From: Gavia stellata
Lineage: Eukaryota > Chordata > Aves > Gaviiformes > Gaviidae
Direction: 5' to 3'
NCBI RefSeq assembly: GCF_030936135.1
Contig: NC_082606.1
Span: 6,395,255-6,459,254 of the forward strand
Length of the DNA stretch: 64,000 nt
Shown here: piece by piece, positions 33,648 to 47,034 of the stretch
Position numbering within the stretch: the first letter of the stretch is position 1
Layout: every line of letters starts with the position of its first letter
Position numbers and translations under genes: made by a program
The notes under the pieces: generated by a model
Seen by the model: only the letters and a program-made list of their open reading frames with translations
What the model was told of the DNA's origin: nothing
Database searches by the model: none

Positions 33648-33945
33648 GATTATTTCATTCTGGGTGCAGGACTTTATCTTTGCTAAGTCTCGTGCAATTC
33701 TTGTTGGCCCAATCATGCAGCCTGTCCAAGTCTTTCTGAATAGTGGCTTATCTGTCCACTCTTAACTACCTCTTCTCCCCATTTGGTGTCATCTGCAAAC
33801 TTTGTGAAAATTGATTCCATCATGTTATCCAGATGACTTATAAGAATACTGAGTAGTACTGGCCCCAGTATCAGCCCCTGAGAAGTTCTGTTCGTGACCA
33901 GCTCAACTGCTGGTTCAGCTTTGAGCCACTAACCACTTCACTAAA
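33648..33945 (-). mobile_element. Old CR1-type LINE fragment, reverse-transcriptase domain
   Basis: Read on the minus strand, 33860-33880 encodes QGLILGP (reverse-transcriptase motif normally PQGSVLGP) and 33782-33802 encodes KFADDTK, with the catalytic FADD equivalent of YxDD. The two are in the same open frame, 19 codons apart, joined by SHLDNMMES-like sequence typical of CR1/L3 elements. Further along, KDKVLHP resembles the CR1 KVLHLG block. A stop upstream of the first motif and general divergence show an inactive relic. Confidence 0.88.
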
Positions 33946-36900
33946 AATGGAAGAAGCCCTCTGAGAACATAAGGTTGTCCATGCTGTATACGATCACTGA
34001 TATTAAGTGTGGTTCTTTCCATTCACTGGTGTTTGTTACAAGATTAAATTGATAGCTTTGTATCGCTTTCAGGCAGTTTGAAGTTAGTTTTGGAGGACTG
34101 GAGGGGGAACTCTTACCTGGCATTTGAGATTACTGGTTGACATACATGCAAAACCATGGAACTTTATCAGTTCTTTATATTAGCATGAATAACTGCAATC
34201 AATTATTGGTTGTGAAATCTAAGTTTTCTTTATTTCTGCAATAATAAGTGTTTTCAAACTTTATTTGCACTATGCACTAATGAATCACTTACTGCTTTCA
34301 TTCCCATACGTGACTGGCTAAACCTCTTCACCTTCTCTGTTTGACTGCAAAACCTTCTACAGATGTAATAGACACTGTCTATGTAAAACATTGTAGGAAT
34401 AGATTTACTATGTTTTTTCTGTCTTCTAACATAGCCTAGCAGCTGGAAGCACAGAGAAGTGGCACCAAATGACCAGACACCCATTCCTGTGCTGGCAGGT
34501 GGGAGCTGCCAACAGCAGGTGACTGTCCAACCCCAGGCAGTGAAGTTCAGTAGCAGACATTGAACCATTTGAAGAGGTACTTCTTTTGCTTCTGATTTGC
34601 TTGCCCTGTAATTTAAATAGCAGCTTGTCTCCAAAAGAATATAAAAATCAGTTCAGACGTGGTCTTTCAGAGTGTTTAGTGCTGACCTCCATTTAAACTG
34701 CTTTTATTTCTACTAGTAGAAGGAATTGGGGCATTTTCAGTCTCTCCCCCTGTCTAAGTCTGACTGGATGTATAACTTTCTCAGATGTTTCTCTGAGAAG
34801 TTACATAACTAAGCTCCTTCTTTCTTAGCAAAATACAGCCTTTCTTGCAAGTGCGGGCGGGTGCAGTCCTTCCCAGAAGCACTGTCATTGCTTGATACAT
34901 TATATTTCTAGAAATATGTTTGCTTTTTTTTAGTTGCTGTATTTTTCTGCAGAGATTCTTAAGTTTTGTTTGCAAGTTCAAATTCCATTACTCTATGCCA
35001 AAATTATTATATTAAAATGTTTTCAAAGATACATTGCTGTATTATGTATCCCAAATTGAATTTCCTTCTCAATGCCAGAAAATAACTTAGGTGGCCAGCT
35101 GACAGTCTATTTAAGCACAGCGTTTGATTTATGCCCTATGTAGCTTGTAGGTGGAGGATTGTCACTGACAAAGAGGCCATTCTGAGCCTTATGAAGGACT
35201 TGTGTAGATAATCTCAAGGCTGCTCTTACTAAAGGCTATGTCTTGAAGGCAAGCCAGTCCCCATCTAGCTGTAAGACTGAGAAGACACCATTGTCCTATA
35301 TGTTGCAGAGGGATTTTTTGTTGTTGTTTTCATGGAACTGCAACAATACACTGCCAATTTCTAAATTGTTTCTAGAATAATTTAGTGTAATGTTTATTAA
35401 ACAATACCAGTCCTAGTGCAGACTTCAGGGCATTCCTCAGTATCGGTACTTAACTCTTCTGTGGGGTAGGATGCTTACCCAGTGAGCAAAAAAAAGAAAG
35501 CTATGAAAGCCCCGTTCTTCTACAAGACATCACGATGGTTTTGTACGAAGTGTAACAGTAGAGGTAATACAGAGGAAACAATCTTTCTTGTTATTATTTG
35601 TGATTAAAAGATTTCAATAAATATTAAAAGAATATTGTCACTTTTAACTCAATATTAGAAAGAAAAAAAGTGAATAGTAGTAACTACAGGGGGGGAGGAA
35701 GGGGCTATTACAGAACCTATTGACATATTCCCTGATTCTTTAAAAGAAATACAGCAGCCACATCGTTCTTTTTATTCACAGCATATTTTTACAAGTGTAC
35801 ATTTCCTATTTTTGATTGCCTTGATAGAGGAAAACTTTTTCAATGAGCAATGTCCTTGTTCAGAAGAGCCAAATGGAAAAGTATACTAATATTGTTGACC
35901 AAAGCTATATAATCCAATCAGCCAAGCCATTTTCCTTCAGCTTGACGGTGGTAGTTCATGTTACAGTTATATAGATCTATTTAGAGCCAACTTTTCCAAA
36001 AGGTACATGAATACATCTCAGTTTCACTGAAACTTACTCAGCAGTACTTAGCTAAATAGTTTTCCACACGTGCATGAGATTCCTCTGTTGTAAGATAGCA
36101 CGTATGGCTAGGAATGTGACGTTACCTGCCTGTGCCTCAAGAATAAGCACGTACCCCATCAGTGCCTCTCATTTCTTAGTTGCTGCCAAATGAATATAAT
36201 TTGTGAAGAAAGAAAAAGAGCAAGCTCTACCATGCCAGATATTGGCAGAATTCTTTGCACAAAGGTAATGATCCTGACTCTTAGAAATCTAGAGTTTTAA
36301 AATAATTGTGAGTTTTAATAAACCTTGACATACTTTTGAGAGCCTTTTGAATGTTTCAAGGGTGTTTCAAGCCTTTTGATACTCAAGAACATGTGACATG
36401 GATTATATTTTTGAAATTTTACCTTGAAGTGAGAGCTATAGACTCCCCTTCCATTCCCCACCACTGCCTTTTTCAGGGAATCCTGAATTCTGAATTTCAG
36501 AAAAACAGGAAACATGAGACTCTCATGCTAGCGATACTGATAATGTTGTGTAAATGCAGTCAGTCATTTGCCAGCAATGACCTGTGTGAGCACTGTGAGA
36601 ATAGTTAGATTTGTATGCTTGGGTAGAAAAGGAGCTGAAGAATTTGTCAACAAAACAACATCAATAAAGTGAAGCCAAATGAAGACTGTTCCCTATCTAT
36701 TCAACGTGCACTAAAAGTGTTCCTGGAGAGGTCACAGTGGTATAACTACCCATCCTCTGCACAAATATAGTCAGAAAGTTTGGGCGTTTCCTTATAAAGA
36801 TATTTTGTGATCTCATAGTAAACTTCCAGAGTTTATACACAGGTTCTTATACAGGTATCTTTAGATAATCAACTGTGAAAAAAGAAAGATAAGAGTTTTG

Positions 36901-39900
36901 AGCAGTCTAGTTTTTTCAGACCTGAATCTGAAGTAAAAAGTGGAAAACTCTGTACATCTGGGCACAGAATCAGCTGTTCGGAGCAGTTACTCTCAATTAG
37001 AGTTTACCTTTCTGTTTCTAGGTTAATTTTCTGACTTGAGGACACATCTGTAAACCTGAGAGCCTGACTATTTTCCCAAATAAATCTAACAGAAAGTCTT
37101 GCCCAAGACTATTAATCTTGCCTCTCCTAAAGTTTGCTGCTACCACAGCCGCTGCTGTAGTGCATTCATGCTGTGGTTTTAAAGGAATGATGCAGCATAG
37201 CTGGTCTCACTGAAATTCCCTAGCTCTTCTCATGTCAATTCTCCCTTCTGGTATGCTTCTAGTGTAGAAAGAAGAACGTAAGGATTTTCTGTAAATAAAT
37301 TTGTAAATATCCGTGTTAATAATCAGTGTAGCCAAATTCACTCTTGAGATCAATGCTTCTAGTGTAGTTTTCAGAAACTATTTAAAAGCATCTATGAATA
37401 AAATGAGAATATTTGTTTAGAACTTCATTTCATCTCTGAAAACCTGATTTGGAGTAATGATGTGGCCCTGAAAATAATTCAGGTCTGTTCATGGCTCTTA
37501 CCTTAATGCAGACTTTAATTTTATTTTTTTTATCCCGTAGTTGAGTGAACAGCAGGAGTGCCATCCTGTGCCAGGCCTGCTGCAGTTGATGTTTCACTAC
37601 ATTCAAAAGCTCCACCTACCAAATCTTTGCGCAAGCAATTCAAAATAAAAAACCAGGAAGAATGCAAAAAAATTCCTACTGAAACAAGTCACTCGTCAGT
37701 CTGTCTAGTGTGGGCTATACTGCCTGGCTGGCAGACAGAGCACTTCAAGAAATATTTTAATAGTCTGGTTAAATTTGAGCTTAAAAAAGGGGGAAGGAAG
37801 TAGCTGTCAGAACCCTATTGCTTCTTATCCCCTCTGCTGAGCAGGTCATGTAGCCACGTTAAAAGCTACCTCAGAGGTCAAAACCCATTTATTTCAGAAC
37901 CATGTAGTTAACACATCCAGCACTGCAGTTGTGCAGTTCTGTTCCCTTGATTGACAGGAGGACAGTAGTCTTGTGCAATTCTCTGGATATTCTTTGTTAA
38001 TAGCAAGAAAGGAGGTGTAATTACTACATAGTTGCACATGCTACTTTGAACAGATTTCCAAATTAACAAGTGCTCACGTCACAGTTGAAATTATTTGGCT
38101 TCTTTATGGGTAACCTAAGCAGAAAGCACAGTAAGGTTGATTAGACTGACTTGTTTAACCAAAAGCAGCACATCTAGGTTAAGAAACCTAGAGAGACTAT
38201 TGTACTGACACTGTCATAATCTCTGGAGAAAAGGAAACTCATGGGTCAATAGACCTGTCACTACAGTCTTGGGATTTTTTTTTAATACAAGAAGTAAATT
38301 TGTATGCAGGTGCATGAATAAATAAGTTTGTTCCCTGCCTTCTCCAGGGAAGATACTTCACACGACATCATATTTATCAAAAGAATGCATGATCTTCCAT
38401 TTATAGGTTTTGTACCAGTGCAAATAGACGAACTGAGAAGATAAAATATTGTACACATTTCTTTGGCTTGTAAGTGTCTGTGGCTTCATGCTAGTGTCTG
38501 TGTGTGCACGCATGTGTCAGGCTGTGGCTTAAATTTTGTGCTCTAGCCTTCTATACTGGCAAAACCCTCCTGAAGGCTTTCTCTGGTACAGCCTCTGTCT
38601 CCACCGGAGGGACAACAGCCATCTGTCTTTCTGTGTCTGTTGTCATTGATCAGTCAGCTAAGGCTCCCACTCCTTTCCTCTGCTGTTTTGAACTCAGTTA
38701 TTCTATACACACTGTGATGGCTGCTTGTTACTGTATTAATGACTTCCTGGATGATAGTAGCATTAGGAGAATAAACCTTAGTGTTGAGGACCTGTTTGAA
38801 AATTATCTGTAGTTGTGCCTTTTGTTTCATCTCCTTAATGGTTAAAGATCCGTTCCCTGTGTGAGCACTAGCTACTAGCACGCAGGACACAGCAGTGAAA
38901 GTTATCCAGCTCAAGTAGAAATGTTTACTGAAGACTTATTTGAAAGGAAGTGTTAATGAAAACATTCAGTATTACATGTACTCCTTCGTGCTAAAACAAT
39001 AGGTTTTTAATATATTTTTCTGATTCATTAAAGGAAGAGATCTTCAGTTTTAGAATTCAAACCTGTGCTTTTGACCTGGAAAAGCAAGTCTTAGTCTGCC
39101 TGGCAGAAACAAATCTCTTCCTAACAGCCATTGCCTTTCACTCAATCAACAGCTTTTCTGAAGTCAAGTTACTTTGCCTTAAATTTTATCTAAAGCTATA
39201 AGATGCCACTTGAAAGAGCAAAAAAGACATCAGTGTCGGCAGTCATATTTAATCAAGAATTTGTGACATTCTTTTGAGTTGCAAGGCATCATCTGTGCCC
39301 AGCTAGCATCTCAGCTGAGCTTAATTAGATAATGAAGTTCAGATCATGTAAGAACTTACTCAAAATCATAAATGATTTATGTTATTTTGTACTAAAACAG
39401 GGTTGATAGTTTTAAAACAAACAAAAAACCAAAAACTTTTCCTGCTGTTTCACAGAATCACTGATTTTAATTGAAATTTTACAGCTGTGTTCCAGATTGC
39501 TGTAGTAATAGTACACTGATTTCTGTCAGTGAACTTTAATCTGTAAGTGATTTTTAAATTCTTTTTCATGGGCCATTTCAGAGATGGCATGACGTTAAAT
39601 AAAAAAGAGATACTTTCTGCAGTATGCAGTTACCAGCCTGCAGATTTGTCATAGGAACCTGTTGTTTAAGGATTTTTAGAGTAAGATTAGATGGTGCTTA
39701 ATTAGATTCCTTGAAACTTTCAGAATTATTCCCCAAGATTCTCAGGGACATATTTAAGGTGTGGGAGCCTCCCCTGTGCTTTGGCAGAGGCCAGGAGATT
39801 AATCCAAACCATGGGACTGTTTGTGTTCTGAGTCACTAAAGTGGAAAAAGCTTATAATTATGGGAAACAATGAAGCAGAACAGACTTGGTCTTTCATGAA

Positions 39901-41699
39901 ACCTTTTAACACTATTCCTAGGAAAAATTCCCTGAGGACTTTTGGCTGCTTCCAACTTTTATAGCTGTTTCTGGCCTTTGGCAAGACAGACCAACTCTGT
40001 AGTGATTATTCATGCTGGTCTGTTCTGGATGATGTCAGGGGCTCCTACGTGCACTGGTAATATTTCCTACAGTGTTTTCCAGTGTGGTGGCAGTCTGGGG
40101 AACATTGTTGTAGAGCTGGCAGCTGTGATTGTTTTAAGCACTGTGTCATCTAAATGGGTTCAAAATCTCTCTTAATGCTGTAATATCCACTGGTAGTCCG
40201 TTTATGCTAGCAGCGTTGTGCTGATATTGCCGGGAAAGCTGAACTCATCATAGTGGTTTTGAGATGTGTCTTTTTAACCTGATAATGTATATAGGACCAA
40301 AGATAGCATGATATCTAGATTCAGATGGAATTGCAACTCTCCAGCCCTAAGTAGATTAAACTGTGCTTAAAGGTATTCATGATAACCTGAGAACAGAAAG
40401 TAAAGTTACCTTCTTTAATGTCTGACTATGCTTTACAGCCCTTGTTTTGTCTGATATTGCATGATCTTAGGATAAAAAGGCAGCTGGCTCTCAAGCAGGG
40501 CATCAGGAAGTCCCCGAGGGACTGAGGAAGTTCACTGAAACATGGTTACCCACATAGTGACTGTTTGTTCATATATCCTGTGACTGTTTCATTCAGCATA
40601 AAGACGCTGAGTTTGTTCATGCCACCAATACCAGTAGAAGGAATTTGGCAAGTCTGTTTCATTTCTGTTTATGTATGTATCTAGGCAACGTCTCCTAGTC
40701 ACACACTAGATGATTACTTCCATGAGGCACACTGGCAAACCAAAATGCTAGTGATCCACATTGTAGTTTAGAAATCAAACTGAACTCCAGACCCTGTTAA
40801 TACTCATGATGAATGTATGCCAGAGGAGTTACTTTTCTGTTCCTTGGTACATATGTATATGAATTGCTGGTTTACCATTTGTTCATGATGCATATTCCTC
40901 ACTGAATCTCTGCATCGCTTGAATATGTATACCTCTCTGACTTACTCTAGGTAGCATGCCAAACAGAAGGAAAGAAGATGCAATACTGAGTCATGAGGGA
41001 AAGAAGCCTACTGCACCTTTGAAGTTGCTGGCCCATGTTGTTACCTGTGTCAGCTAGGGGAGAGGAACAGCATAGATGATTCCATGTTGTTTTCTGTTAA
41101 CAGTGGACAGCCAGTGCAATGGGATTCCACCACGGTGACTCAAACTTTATGGGTTTTGGCAATTGGTAGTGACTTTAGTTAGCTATCTCAGGGCACATAT
41201 ACAGCCTTTCTTTATTATTAGGTTTTGTGCATAGTTAAAGGAGTTTCTTTCTGCCTGACTCCTGTAACTATAGTCTTAGCTAATATTTTGCTTTGTTATT
41301 GCCTTGTCTTGATTTGGATCCTAGGTCATCCAGGCATCTAGTTCTTTGTGGAGGTAAGCTCCTTGTGCCCATAGGCTTAGAGTGAAAGGATCCACTGAGA
41401 TTGTGAGATAAAAGGATGAGGATGATGGTGTTATTTACACTGGTGATGAGGAAAATCTTGGAAAAGAAATCAGAGTTCAAACTAAGGTTATGGTCAGACA
41501 TGCATGAAAGTGGCAGAGGAGGGATACTGAACAGCAGACAGAAATTCATTTGTAAATATGGAGTTGAGAAGTAGCTGAAGACAAAGCAATGATAAAACAG
41601 TATCAGGATATAAGAGGAGACTTCTGGAAGTCATATGCAAGATGCAGCCAACTTGTGGGAGAGAGAGGTAGATGTTTTACTAGCCATGAAAAGTATTTG

Positions 41700-41760
41700 C
41701 TGTCAGGTTCTAATGTAATGTGTGAAGCACTTTGAGATTCTGCATGGGAAGTAACTGTAG
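41700..41760 (+). repeat. Possible ancient amniote interspersed repeat
   Basis: GTGTGAAGCACTTTGAGATT followed by a GGGAAGTAACTGTAG-like stretch resembles a short dispersed sequence remembered from reptile and bird genomes (core AAGCACTTTGAGAT). The family name is not certain. Confidence 0.4.
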
Positions 41761-41954
41761 AACATACTGCCTGTCACATCTTCGTCAGTTAAAATGATTG
41801 CTAAAATATATCCTTTAAACAAGGTTCCATGGTTTCATGTAATATAGACTTTGTATGAAACAGCTGAAGATAAACTGGAAACAATTTGGTGAATCTAATT
41901 TATTCCTGTGTGTTGAAGAAGTAATTTATGTTGTTTAGCATTTTCTTTAGCAGA

Positions 41955-42135
41955 TGAAATACTTAGTCTTTGCCTTGAAGAGTTAACAGTCAAAAGACAG
42001 AACCTGATCAGTGAGAAGGCAGCTATCTAAGATCACACAGCAAACCATAGCACTGCCACGCATACAGTCCAGGTGTCCAATTTCTAACCTGGATGTCCTA
42101 TTCATAAGCATACTGTCTTTCTGTATCCAGACTGA
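41955..42135 (+). repeat. Possible ancient amniote interspersed repeat
   Basis: The order GAAGAGTTAACAGTC, then AAGATCACACAGCAA, then a CCAGGTGTCC-like block and a C/T-rich end resembles an old dispersed element in amniotes (AAGAGCTTACAATCT ... AAGGTCACACAG ... CCCAGGTCTCC). It is highly diverged and the match is by eye. Confidence 0.45.
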
Positions 42136-43879
42136 ACTAGCAAATGCCACCTACCTTACCTATTATAATGCTTCATTTGTAAAATACACATGTAACAAAA
42201 TATTAGAGATCTGGCTAACACACAAGATCATTCCAGAGATAAGTCTAGCTCTTTAAAAGGGGTTATTTCAAGTAAATGAAATTCTGAGTGGAGAATAATA
42301 TTTGTGCAGGAATGTGCATGTAGTACAGGAATGAGATTGCACAGAATAGAATTGATCCGAGGGCTTACGTTGTTAGGTGGAGCACCCAACAAGATGTCTG
42401 GTTCTCTGGTGTTGTATAAGATAAAAGATGACATTGGTATTCAATCTATTTTTCAAAAACATACTTTGGAATTACAAATTACAGTTCTGTAAGATTTATT
42501 GTAAATCGTTATGGATGTTAACAAAAACCGTTGCATTCCCCCCCTCCCCGCAAAAAGGAAAACCAAACCCAAAACAAGTTAAACACTTTCAGTGTTTAGA
42601 GTTTTACTAATGCAGTCTAGGTGTGCTTTCAGGAGTCCTTCCTCCTTTCCTCTATAGCCATAGACATAGTTACTTGCCAAGCTGTTATCCTGGGAACCCA
42701 ACTAGCATAACTTTTAAGTTATACTTAACTTTCTTTGTAACCTGTGATTACTCTAAGTGCTAATAACAAACCTACGAGTATTTGTATCATGGCAGTTCCC
42801 AAATTAGACCAAATAATCAAGGGGCAAAAATAACACCCAGAGGTCTGCCTGATCCATATGTTAATCAGAATGGAATTTATGTTATCCTCTTGCAACATAA
42901 CACATTCAGGGAAGCAACACTACATAGAGGCTCAGCCACACCTAAACCAGAAAGTCCTTTGTCCTGATCCTTTTTTTTTTTTTTAAGAAAAAAGTTTAAG
43001 TAGACAACACATATTGACAGAATTGTGGCCTTTGTAACTCTAGTGTTAATGCATCTTTGATTCTTTGTAGACAGCATCCTGAAAGTGTGAGCAAGATCTG
43101 TGTAGATGAAGGAGCCAAACAATCAGGGACAGAAGCGAGAGAAAAATCTGTTGAGAGCTGGAGTGATCCCATATGCAGTAATGTTATTGCAAAGATAAAG
43201 TTTGGGTCAGAGGGGAACTTAAATTGAATATTAAAGTTAAGCACATCAAGCCTCCAGTATTATAAGAAGAAGATAATGACAAGAAAAATCAAAGGTGTTG
43301 GTGAGGTGGAAGACAATGGTATATTGAATTGAAAGAGGGCGGGAAAAAAAGATAAAATTAGTATCAAACAGCATTAAGTAGTAATGAAACAATAGGAGAG
43401 TTAGCAATGGTAATGTCACTGAGTCTGAGAGGGTGGAATAAATGGATCTACAGCATGTCCAGAGTAGAGGATGAACCACAGTCACAGCGAGCTGTAGGAA
43501 AGGAAGAATGAGAAGTTAGCACGATTACAGTTGGTTTTCCATCCACAGGACTCTGGGGAGCTCCAGGCAACAGAAGTGCCCTCTCTGTGATTTCTGTGAT
43601 CAGCATGCAGGAAGCCGGAGATCACAAACAGGTAATTGCAGCTGAAGCAGCTGGCAGTTATCTGAAATACGACCTTCTATGCAGATATTTTAAGTGGGTG
43701 TGGGGACTAAGCAGAGTGAAAACAAATTGAAAACCTTTCTTGGCACTGCCTTACTTGCAGGCTAGTTGAAGCGTGTTTCTTCCAGCAAATCATCTGTGAA
43801 GCAGGCACAGAGAGACACTGGGCTTGTGGTAAGTGCAGTCCTCGTCTCAGCCTTTTATCCAGCCTAATGCTGACAGTAG

Positions 43880-43960
43880 TTGCTTTAATGTAGTGCTCCA
43901 GAGCAGTGGTCATGGACCAGAACCCCTTGTGATAGGTGCTGTACAAACCCTCCAAGCTTT
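43880..43960 (+). repeat. Possible ancient amniote interspersed repeat
   Basis: CATGGACCAGAACCCCTTG followed by TGATAGGTGCTGTACAAACC resembles a common dispersed amniote sequence with core GTGCTAGGCGCTGTACAAAC. Assigned by eye only. Confidence 0.45.
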
Positions 43961-46901
43961 GGGTAAATCTTCAGAAATAACCGTGGGACTTACAAGCTTA
44001 TGTCTCATTTTAAAAAGTGATGCAGGCACTTGGCTGCTGTTCTCCCATTGAATTAATTTCCTTTCCCTGTTTGGCAGATAACAGAAGTCTTTCCTATTTG
44101 CACAGTCTGACTGCTGCCTTCTTCAGCTCACTGGTTTTGCAGAGTTTTTTCTTAAAGGTATGAAGAATGTATGATATTTCCATGGGCAGGATCACCAGGC
44201 TTTGGTATTCAGGGATGGTTGGTTGTTCTGCCAAAAGTGTTAATGTGTTTTCTGCTGTTCGTACTACGTAGATTCCCCAGCTGGTACAAGTGCCTTTGAT
44301 GTCAGTTGACCTACATAAGCGGAGAGCAATTGAGGGAATTCATAATATGTTTGAATATAATGTTCGTATCTTCGTGACTCTGAATATGGTTGCTCTTTTT
44401 TTTTCCTATTGTCAGTCTGGTTTCTTTTGAAATCACTTCAACAGTCCCTGCAGCTTCTGTAAGTTCAGAGGGGCTGCTGTCTATTTTAAACTGAGGTGAA
44501 TGTGTGATTCTGAAATTGAATAATTGATGATTAAGTTGAATATTCAAGACAACATCTCTGTTCCCTTTCTGAAGCTGTTGGAATCGCTGGAAAATCTTTT
44601 TGTGCTGCACTTAATGTGACTATAATGATAATAGTTCACTTGATAGCAAAGCTTTTGCAGACTGTTCATATGAAGATCTAGTTAACCAAAATTAATGGTG
44701 GTATATGAGTGACGTGAAATTTTAAGAAGTATTGAGTTATTAAAAAGAGAACTATTTTCTGAGGAAATGGGAATAGTAGTTCATTGGAACAGGCTGCAGT
44801 AGAGACCTGAAAGGTAAATGGACCTTCAGTTAAGAGAATGAATGTGTTCATCTCTGAATTAGTTCATTAATATGTGACTCAGCGGATTTTATACAAGAAT
44901 GCAACATGTGTGTTGGATGTTGGGAAATACATTACGTATGTGAAAACACTTTTTTCAGCTGAGGCTGTTGTGGTTATACTTTTCTGCTTTTGCTTTAAGA
45001 ATGTTTGACAAGAGATGGGGGTAAAAAAACTGTCCCTGAGGGATTGTGCATCCATTAGTAGGCAAATTGGCTGTCTGGCTTCTGCTCAGCTGTTTGTCCC
45101 TATTTAAAGCCCCTAATGAATACTGCAGTACAGAATGGCTGTTACTTCTAGGACTGTAAGTATTTTTGATCTGTGAATCACCTTGCCAAGTCGCCAGTGA
45201 TTTTTTTTTTTTTCTAAGAAACCTGAAACGCAGGGGGAAATCATCTGTTTAACTGTTAGTGACAGACACTGGTTGAAGTGGGATACCCAGGAATTAATTT
45301 TTAAAGACAGGTTCATTAATACACAGAGGAATAACCCCAGTGGCCTTGCCAAAGAGAAAGCTAACGTGTCAAACTAATGCAAAACCGTCACTGATGTTCT
45401 TCTCTGACAAAATGCTGTTGCATGATAGGCCTTTTCCTGTGGCTGTCCCCTTCATGTCAGTTTTGTTTATTCAGAAAAGGGCTACTAACATTATTTCACC
45501 TTCTGCAACGACCAGTTCACCCATCCACTCTTGCCTCTGTGTTCGAAGTCTAGTGTAGTATTTCTTAATATTTCTCCCTTTTTGTATGTCTGATCTCGTT
45601 TCATCCCAGCAGTTACTTTATCTCTCAGCCCATGTTCTTGTCTCTTTTGTGCTTGCCTGCTTTTGCCACCACTGTTCTTAAGCACCTGGTCAAGCCTAAA
45701 ACTTTTTTACCCTCTTGTCTGCCAGAAGACATCTCTGTCTATGCCTACAAAAACCCCTTATAGCAGAGGCAAATATCTCTTTGCAGAATCAAAACCACTC
45801 TGTGACAACATACTCTTGAAAGGACTACCTGAGGGTATTCACCTGCAGGGGATTAGAAAAACCACACATAAATTACAGGAATAACTGCATATATTGGGAA
45901 TGGGGAGTGCTTGCTTTTTTCCTGAAGTATTTGAGATTGATCACCACTAAATTGGCCACGCTGTTGTGGTGAAACAGTACTCTAAAGGGATCCAACTGAA
46001 GATCTTTTGCAAATACTGTTTAACTGTATCTTGCTTTTGTTACCAGTGTAATATCTCTGAACTTCAGTCCTTTATTTTTCACTAGTCAGACTGGCAGAAG
46101 TTTTGATTCCCCCCACACACACACACTTCTGGGCGTGGTATGCCTGTTCGGGTTATCGGACCATGACTCGGTGAGCCTCAGCGCAGAGCTCGTGCCTTGG
46201 TCGTGTAGCGTTTATTGCTCCTCGCAGACGTCATTTAGACTTCTCACAGCTGAGATGCACGCTGAACTCTGAGCACTGATCATTAAATACTGCTGGTGCC
46301 ACGCAGGCTTGGCTGTGCCTGCAACCTGTAGGGAACCCTGTTTGCCGTGTGTGAGCCCAGAGCAGGAGGCTGCAGTTCTGACTCGGTGGCAGCGAGCGCC
46401 CAGCTTGGCGGGGCGGGGGGGTTCGGGGTCCGGGCCGCAGCGCTGCAGCGTGGGCTGTCCCCTGGCTGCCGGGGCGTGAGGTGCGGTGCCCTGCCCGAGA
46501 GCCCGAGCACCGTCACAGCCGCGCTGCTTTGGGGAACCCAAAGCACAGGCTGCCACGACAACCTGCTTGTCCCGGTAAGGCAGGGGCGAGGGCAGGGGCT
46601 TGGGGGCCGCCTTCCCTGGGGGCACCGGGCAGCGCCGCGGGCCCCACTTGCCTCCCATCTGAAAGCTGCTGCGGCGCTCCGTGGAGAGCGGGGCTGGGGG
46701 GCGAGGGCAGAGCCCCGACCCCCGCACGCCAGGGCGCCGGTCTCGGCGCCTTCTCCGCAAACCTCAGGAGCCCCCTGGGCGGCCCGCGGGGGCGGGGACA
46801 CGGCCCTGCGGGACAGGGATGCGGAGGGAGAGGCCGCTTCTGCCCTACCCGTGCCCACCCCGTCCCTCTCCCCTTCCTGCTGCGGGAAGGGCGCGGCCGG
46901 G

Positions 46902-46969
46902 TGAGTCAGCGCCGAGCCGGGGGGGCGCCGGGGCGGGGAGGGCCCGCCCGGCCCTACAAAACCCCGCCC
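46902..46969 (+). promoter_or_regulatory. ANXA2: ANXA2 core promoter: AP-1 site, GC boxes, TATA-like element
   Basis: A consensus AP-1 site TGAGTCA lies at 46902-46908 (extended TGAGTCAGC to 46910), GC boxes at 46930-46938 and 46962-46969, and a TATA-like TACAAAA at 46955-46961. The spacing predicts transcription starting near 46985, just before the non-coding exon. AP-1 control would suit the growth- and stress-responsive expression known for annexin A2. Confidence 0.6.
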
Positions 46970-46984
46970 GGGCCGCTGCCGGCC

Positions 46985-47034
46985 CCAGCCGCCGTCAGAG
47001 CCGTCGCCAGAGCCGTCCTGCCCGCCCCGGCCAG
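46985..47034 (+). other. ANXA2: ANXA2 exon 1 (5' UTR, non-coding)
   Basis: GC-rich sequence ending CGGCCAG|gtgagc, a strong donor, placed downstream of the TATA-like element. Annexin A2 genes have a non-coding first exon followed by a long intron and an exon carrying the start codon, as found here. The 5' boundary is inferred. Confidence 0.7.

Larger units (their letters stand above)
32111..46379. other. Intergenic region between ICE2 and ANXA2
   Basis: About 14 kb with no protein gene recognised. Contents I can support are an AGTATACT palindrome cluster (32510-32608), an old CR1 reverse-transcriptase fragment (33648-33945), probable ancient amniote repeats (about 41700-41760, 41955-42135, 43880-43960) and a short CA repeat (about 46113-46126). 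The many short open frames do not resemble known proteins. Confidence 0.7.

Noticed and set aside
38504-38812. 102-codon + strand frame in the intergenic region
   Set aside because: No domain or family resemblance, no splice or promoter context, and stop-poor by chance.
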